From Mycolicibacterium iranicum (GTDB lineage: Bacteria; Actinomycetota; Actinomycetes; Mycobacteriales; Mycobacteriaceae): 64,000 nt of DNA. Shown piece by piece: positions 60,836 through 64,000 of the stretch; the stretch's first letter is position 1, and each line of letters starts with the position of its first letter. Made by a program: the position numbers and the translations under genes. The notes beneath the pieces are model-generated. The model was not told the origin of the DNA. It searched no databases and worked only from the letters and a program-made list of their open reading frames with translations. The stretch spans positions 62,001-126,000 of the forward strand of contig NZ_LQPC01000019.1 of the NCBI RefSeq assembly GCF_002101705.1, written 5' to 3'.

Positions 60836-61894
60836 ATGGCATCGATGGTGGTGCCGTATCGCCACGACATGGGCGGCCACTGCGGATCGGGGGCTCTTCG
60901 GGATTTGACCGAATGGGCCGGGATCCGTTGGGGTGATGACACCCCGGACGAAGGCATCGTGTTTGCTCTCGGCGGGGCCCTCGACTTCTCGTATGTTCGC
61001 TCGGCCCACCTACGTCCACCGATCTACCTCGTTGGACGCAGCGCGGACCTCGAAGACGAATACTTGACCCGGTTGGGCGCGCGCTTCGAGTGTCGTTCGA
61101 CAGACGACCCCGATCTCGGGTGGAAATGGGTGACCGAACAGATCGATGCCGGTACGCCGGTCATGGTGTGGACTGACATCGCCGAATTGCCCTATCTGAG
61201 AACGCGTCTGAGTATGAGCCGGCACGATGTCGTGATCGTAGGGTACGACGACGACGAGGAACTCGCCTTCGTGGTCGATAACGATCGCGATACACCTCAA
61301 GCCGTGCCTTACGAGAATCTACGGAAGGCGCGGGCATCGACGGGATTTCCCGTCCCCACGCGGCACACCACCTACGTAGTCGAGTGGCCCGGCGCGGCAC
61401 CAGATCTCGGCAATGCTGCCCGGTCGGCCTTCCGTAGGTCCGCGGACGCGATGCAGGGTTCGTGTGTGAGCGCGCCGATCACCGAGGACTCCGATTGTGA
61501 AATTCAGGTGCGTGGGCTACCAGGGGTATCGACTTTTGTGGAGGATCTCAAGCGGTGGCCGAAGATCTTTGACGACGACACCCTCGACGGAGCCTTGTTT
61601 GCGCTGAGCGCCTTCATCGAAAAAGCCGGAACCGGAGGCGGTCTGTTCCGAGATCTGCAAGCACGTGGATGTCGGCGCGTCGCTGAAGAGTTGAGTTTCG
61701 AACCTGCGTTTAAAGCAGCGGAGGCTGCAAAGACCGCATCTGAGTTGTGGACCGCGGTTGCGCACGCCGCTTATGACCGCGGTGCAGATCCGCACCGAAG
61801 AGCGAGCGGCGCCGCGTCCGTGGCTGCGCAATTGCCGACAGCCGAACGTCGACTCGCGGAGGCGCTGAGGGAGGCAGGAGATCTACTCCTATGA
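60836..61894 (+). CDS. BtrH N-terminal / DUF4872 domain protein
   Basis: The 352-residue protein has GAGGAGGA before the ATG. The N-terminal half looks like the BtrH papain-like fold: PYRHDMGGHCGSGALRDL with C16, SRHDVVIVGYDDDEELAFVVDNDRD with the likely histidine near 130, and an Asp/Asn soon after. A DUF4872-like C-terminal half starts near 200. BtrH in butirosin synthesis transfers an acyl group from a carrier protein; relatives elsewhere have no assigned reaction. Here it lies between an acyl-CoA dehydrogenase and an SCP2 gene, so an acyl transfer or thioester role is possible but unproven. Confidence 0.75.
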   Translation: MASMVVPYRHDMGGHCGSGALRDLTEWAGIRWGDDTPDEGIVFALGGALDFSYVRSAHLRPPIYLVGRSADLEDEYLTRLGARFECRSTDDPDLGWKWVTEQIDAGTPVMVWTDIAELPYLRTRLSMSRHDVVIVGYDDDEELAFVVDNDRDTPQAVPYENLRKARASTGFPVPTRHTTYVVEWPGAAPDLGNAARSAFRRSADAMQGSCVSAPITEDSDCEIQVRGLPGVSTFVEDLKRWPKIFDDDTLDGALFALSAFIEKAGTGGGLFRDLQARGCRRVAEELSFEPAFKAAEAAKTASELWTAVAHAAYDRGADPHRRASGAASVAAQLPTAERRLAEALREAGDLLL

Positions 61895-61985
61895 GTTCTG
61901 ATTGCTTCGGAGCAAGCCGAACTGGTTGCGACCCAGCAGATTTATTTGAGCGCTTTGAATTGTGTCATAGGAAGGGAGAATCACG

Positions 61986-62396
61986 ATGGCTGTCTTCGCT
62001 GATGCGGAAGAGGTTTACCGCTACCTCGCCGGCATCTTTCGACGAGGTTTGGAGAACGAAGACCTTGCGAACAGACTTGCCGGGTCCGGGGTGGTGTTAC
62101 GGATCCACTACACCGATCCGGATGCGGTAGTAACCGTGGATATGCCGGAGAAGGTCGTAGAGACCGGCGCGGACAGTGGCGTTACACCGAATGTCGAATT
62201 GTTCATGTCCGCGGATACCGGCAACAGGTTCTGGTTGGGGAAGGTGAACTTGACCATGGCGATGGCGAAAGGAACTGTACGAGCGAAAGGTCCTGTCACC
62301 AAACTGATCAAGCTCATACCGCAGGCAAAGAACCTCTTTCCGGAATACCGGGCAATCCTTGAGGCCGACAAGCGTCACGACCTGCTCAATGTGTGA
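61986..62396 (+). CDS. SCP2 sterol-binding domain protein
   Basis: The 136-residue protein has AGGAAGGGAGAA before the ATG. It is a single SCP2-like domain: VVLRIHYTDPDAVVTVDMPEKV, VELFMSADTGNRFWLGKVNLTMAMAKGTVRAKGPVTKLIKLIPQAKNLF. The shape matches lipid-binding SCP2 proteins, which present hydrophobic acyl or sterol substrates to enzymes. Its presence supports a lipophilic, possibly steroid or terpenoid, substrate for the cluster. A hairpin follows the stop. Confidence 0.87.
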   Translation: MAVFADAEEVYRYLAGIFRRGLENEDLANRLAGSGVVLRIHYTDPDAVVTVDMPEKVVETGADSGVTPNVELFMSADTGNRFWLGKVNLTMAMAKGTVRAKGPVTKLIKLIPQAKNLFPEYRAILEADKRHDLLNV

Positions 62397-62409
62397 TGTC
62401 GGTGCGGTA

Positions 62410-62438
62410 CCGCGCCCGGGCCCGGGTGAGCGGCGCGG
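62410..62438 (+). terminator. GC-rich hairpin after the SCP2 gene
   Basis: CCGCGCC and GGCGCGG are perfect 7-base arms around a 15-base loop, 13 bases after the stop. A second small hairpin (GGGC-gatgt... GCCC) follows at 62445-62457. They probably end the operon that began at 55849; the alcohol dehydrogenase at 62545 would then have its own promoter within the remaining gap. Confidence 0.45.
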
Positions 62439-62544
62439 GCCTCTGGGCGATGTGCCCGGAGATCATCCAGGACAGTTCGCGCGACCACCGTGCGCGGTCG
62501 GGATAACTACTCGAGAAGCGTAATTCGATAGAAGGGACTTCAAC

Positions 62545-63651
62545 ATGAAGACACGTGCGGCTGTTTTGTGGGGCTTGGAGCAGAAGTGGGAGGTCGAAGA
62601 AGTCGATTTGGATCCGCCAGGTCCCGGGGAGGTCCTCGTGCGGCTGGCGGCCACCGGCTTGTGCCATTCCGACGAACATCTGGTGACCGGCGACCTCCCG
62701 ATCCCATTGCCGGTAGTGGGGGGTCATGAGGGTGCTGGCACAGTCGTGGAGTGCGGCGAAGGGGTTGAGGAACTGTCCGAAGGTGATTCTGTCATCTTGA
62801 CCTTCCTTCCCTCGTGTGGGCGCTGCTCGTACTGCGCGCGCGGCATGGGCAATCTCTGTGAGTTGGGAGCGGCGCTCATGATGGGACCGCAGATCGACGG
62901 CACCTATCGCTTTCACGCACGAGGCGAGGACGTCGGGCAGATGTGTTTGCTCGGGACGTTTTCCGAGTACACAGTGGTGCCGCAGGCGTCCGTGGTCAAG
63001 ATTGACGGCGGAATCCCCCTGGATCGGGCAGCCTTGATCGGTTGCGGCGTCACGACCGGTTACGGATCTGCGGTGCGGACTGGGGAGGTGCGCGCCGGGG
63101 ACACCGTCGTGGTAGTGGGAGCGGGCGGAATCGGAATGAATGCGATTCAGGGCGCGCGAATCGCGGGAGCGCTGGCGATTGTGGCGGTCGATCCGGTGAA
63201 GTTCAAGCGAGAGCAAGCGAGCGGGTTCGGTGCGACGCACACCGCGGCCTCGATGGATGAAGCTTGGTCGCTGGTCAGCGATATGACGCTGGGCAAGCTG
63301 GCTGATGTCTGCATCCTCACCACCGATGTGGCTGAGGCCTCCTACACCGCGGAAGCGCTGGCCTTGGTCGGAAAGCGCGGGCGCGTCGTGGTCACGGCCA
63401 TCGGGCACCCCGACGACTCATCGATCTCAGGATCACTGCTTGAAATGACGCTTTACGAGAAGCAGATTCGTGGCGCTTTGTATGGCTCATCCAATGCGCC
63501 GCACGATATTCCGCGACTGGTCGAGCTGTACTCCGCTGGGTTGTTGAAGCTCGATGAGTTGGTCACCCGCGAATACTCCCTCGACCAAATTAATGAGGGC
63601 TACCAGGATATGCGTTCAGGAAAAAATATCCGAGGGCTGGTCCGGTTCTGA
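62545..63651 (+). CDS. Zinc-dependent alcohol dehydrogenase (NDMA-dependent-like, TIGR03989 type)
   Basis: The 368-residue medium-chain dehydrogenase has catalytic zinc ligands C40 and H61-E62 and structural zinc ligands C91, C94, C97 and C105. The coenzyme loop is VVVVGAGGIGMNAIQGARIAGA, with VAVDPVKFKREQA giving the acidic residue that favours NAD. The sequence LVTGDLPIPLPVVGGHEGAG and SCGRCSYCARGMGNLC fit the actinobacterial NDMA-dependent group (nicotinoprotein), which may hold its coenzyme tightly and need an external electron acceptor such as mycofactocin. Likely substrate: alcohol intermediates of this cluster. Confidence 0.88.
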   Translation: MKTRAAVLWGLEQKWEVEEVDLDPPGPGEVLVRLAATGLCHSDEHLVTGDLPIPLPVVGGHEGAGTVVECGEGVEELSEGDSVILTFLPSCGRCSYCARGMGNLCELGAALMMGPQIDGTYRFHARGEDVGQMCLLGTFSEYTVVPQASVVKIDGGIPLDRAALIGCGVTTGYGSAVRTGEVRAGDTVVVVGAGGIGMNAIQGARIAGALAIVAVDPVKFKREQASGFGATHTAASMDEAWSLVSDMTLGKLADVCILTTDVAEASYTAEALALVGKRGRVVVTAIGHPDDSSISGSLLEMTLYEKQIRGALYGSSNAPHDIPRLVELYSAGLLKLDELVTREYSLDQINEGYQDMRSGKNIRGLVRF

Positions 63652-63811
63652 AGAGCATCATGCCCACTGCTGGTCTCCATGTCCTTGCGTTGCTGCAGAT
63701 CATGCGGCCGGGCCCCTTGGGTGGTTGGCGTCGGGTCCTTCTTTCCCGTCGTGAGGACGGCAAGCATCAGACACCTCATCGATCATCTATCACATTCTCT
63801 GGGAGGCTGAG

Positions 63812-64000
63812 ATGACGGACGCTGGCACGACCACGGCAAGCAGGGATGGGGCTGCTCGTTTCGCTATCGCCCCGGAGGTGTGGACCACGCCGGAGCGACG
63901 AGCGCTGAGCCAAATGGCGCGGTCTTTCTCGGAACGTGAAATCGCGCCGAAGCTAGCGGAATGGGAGCACGTGGGTGAGATTCCGCGCGACCTGCATCTC
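63812..64000 (+). CDS. Acyl-CoA dehydrogenase, N-terminal part (runs off the window)
   Basis: The ATG at 63812 follows GGGAGG. The visible 63 residues include WTTPERRALSQMARSFSEREIAPKLAEWEHVGEIPRDLH, the first helices of an acyl-CoA dehydrogenase. The rest lies beyond the window. It follows the alcohol dehydrogenase in the same direction after a 160-base gap that contains a short hairpin (CCGTC/GACGG) but no other gene. Confidence 0.82.
   Translation, partial: MTDAGTTTASRDGAARFAIAPEVWTTPERRALSQMARSFSEREIAPKLAEWEHVGEIPRDLHL

Noticed and set aside
61891..62130. 79-codon frame overlapping the SCP2 gene start
   Set aside because: Different frame from the clear SCP2 domain, no family features; the ribosome site belongs to the ATG at 61986.
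1..64000. CRISPR arrays, insertion sequences, phage or integrase genes
   Set aside because: No regularly spaced direct repeats, transposase or integrase sequences were seen anywhere in the window.

Overview
The window is GC-rich, densely packed actinobacterial DNA. It most likely comes from a fast-growing environmental Mycobacterium (Mycolicibacterium) or a close relative. The signs are the nitrate reductase-diflavin fusion, a luciferase-like (F420-type) oxidoreductase, a TIGR03084-type protein, HadAB-like MaoC pairs, many FadD/FadE-type genes with local TetR regulators, and frequent ATGA/GTGA overlaps. No rRNA, tRNA, insertion sequence, integrase, phage gene or CRISPR array was seen.

Layout. 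(1) 1-6040: tail of a Calx-beta protein, then a CitB/CitA-type two-component system divergent from a tripartite tricarboxylate transporter (tctC-tctB-tctA) and a universal stress protein. (2) 6064-9806: alpha/beta hydrolase, integral membrane protein, PF10118 'metal-dependent hydrolase' and a divergent TetR gene with a palindromic operator candidate. (3) 9891-18539: nitrate assimilation. nirB, nirD and a small coupled protein lie opposite narK and a 1315-residue nitrate reductase fused to flavodoxin and FAD/NADPH modules, with a GlnR-type box between them. (4) 18518-25981: acyltransferase-3 protein, then a small oxidation/hydrolase region (AhpD-like protein, zinc ADH, thiolase-like protein, PaaI thioesterase, alpha/beta hydrolase, two TetR genes). 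(5) 25998-30052: a complete CYP153 alkane/fatty-acid hydroxylase set (ferredoxin, P450, ferredoxin reductase) with a divergent AraC regulator.

(6) 30333-45423: two facing operons that look like an acyl-CoA carboxylase-dependent degradation pathway, comparable in gene content to the acyclic-terpene (Atu) or leucine (Liu) routes. The plus operon has a thiolase-like protein, a DUF35 protein, a luciferase-like enzyme, four MaoC proteins, an enoyl-CoA hydratase, a TIGR03084 protein and an AtuA-family gene broken by one extra G. The minus operon has the carboxylase beta and alpha subunits, an acyl-CoA dehydrogenase and an acyl-CoA synthetase. (7) 45767-64000: a Baeyer-Villiger type catabolic region. 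It has two TetR genes with palindromic sites, a PF10118 protein, an SDR and a ferritin-like diiron protein (apparently fused, but better read as a frameshift), three flavin monooxygenases, an HSL-type esterase, a second P450, a transglutaminase-like protein, FadD, acyl-CoA dehydrogenase, a BtrH/DUF4872 protein, an SCP2 protein, a zinc ADH and the start of another acyl-CoA dehydrogenase.

An economical reading is that regions 4-7 form a catabolic block: hydroxylation by P450s, oxidation of alcohol to ketone, Baeyer-Villiger insertion, ester hydrolysis, CoA activation and beta-oxidation or carboxylation. The substrate cannot be read from the sequence. Functional names rest on motif and family recognition by eye, not database searches.
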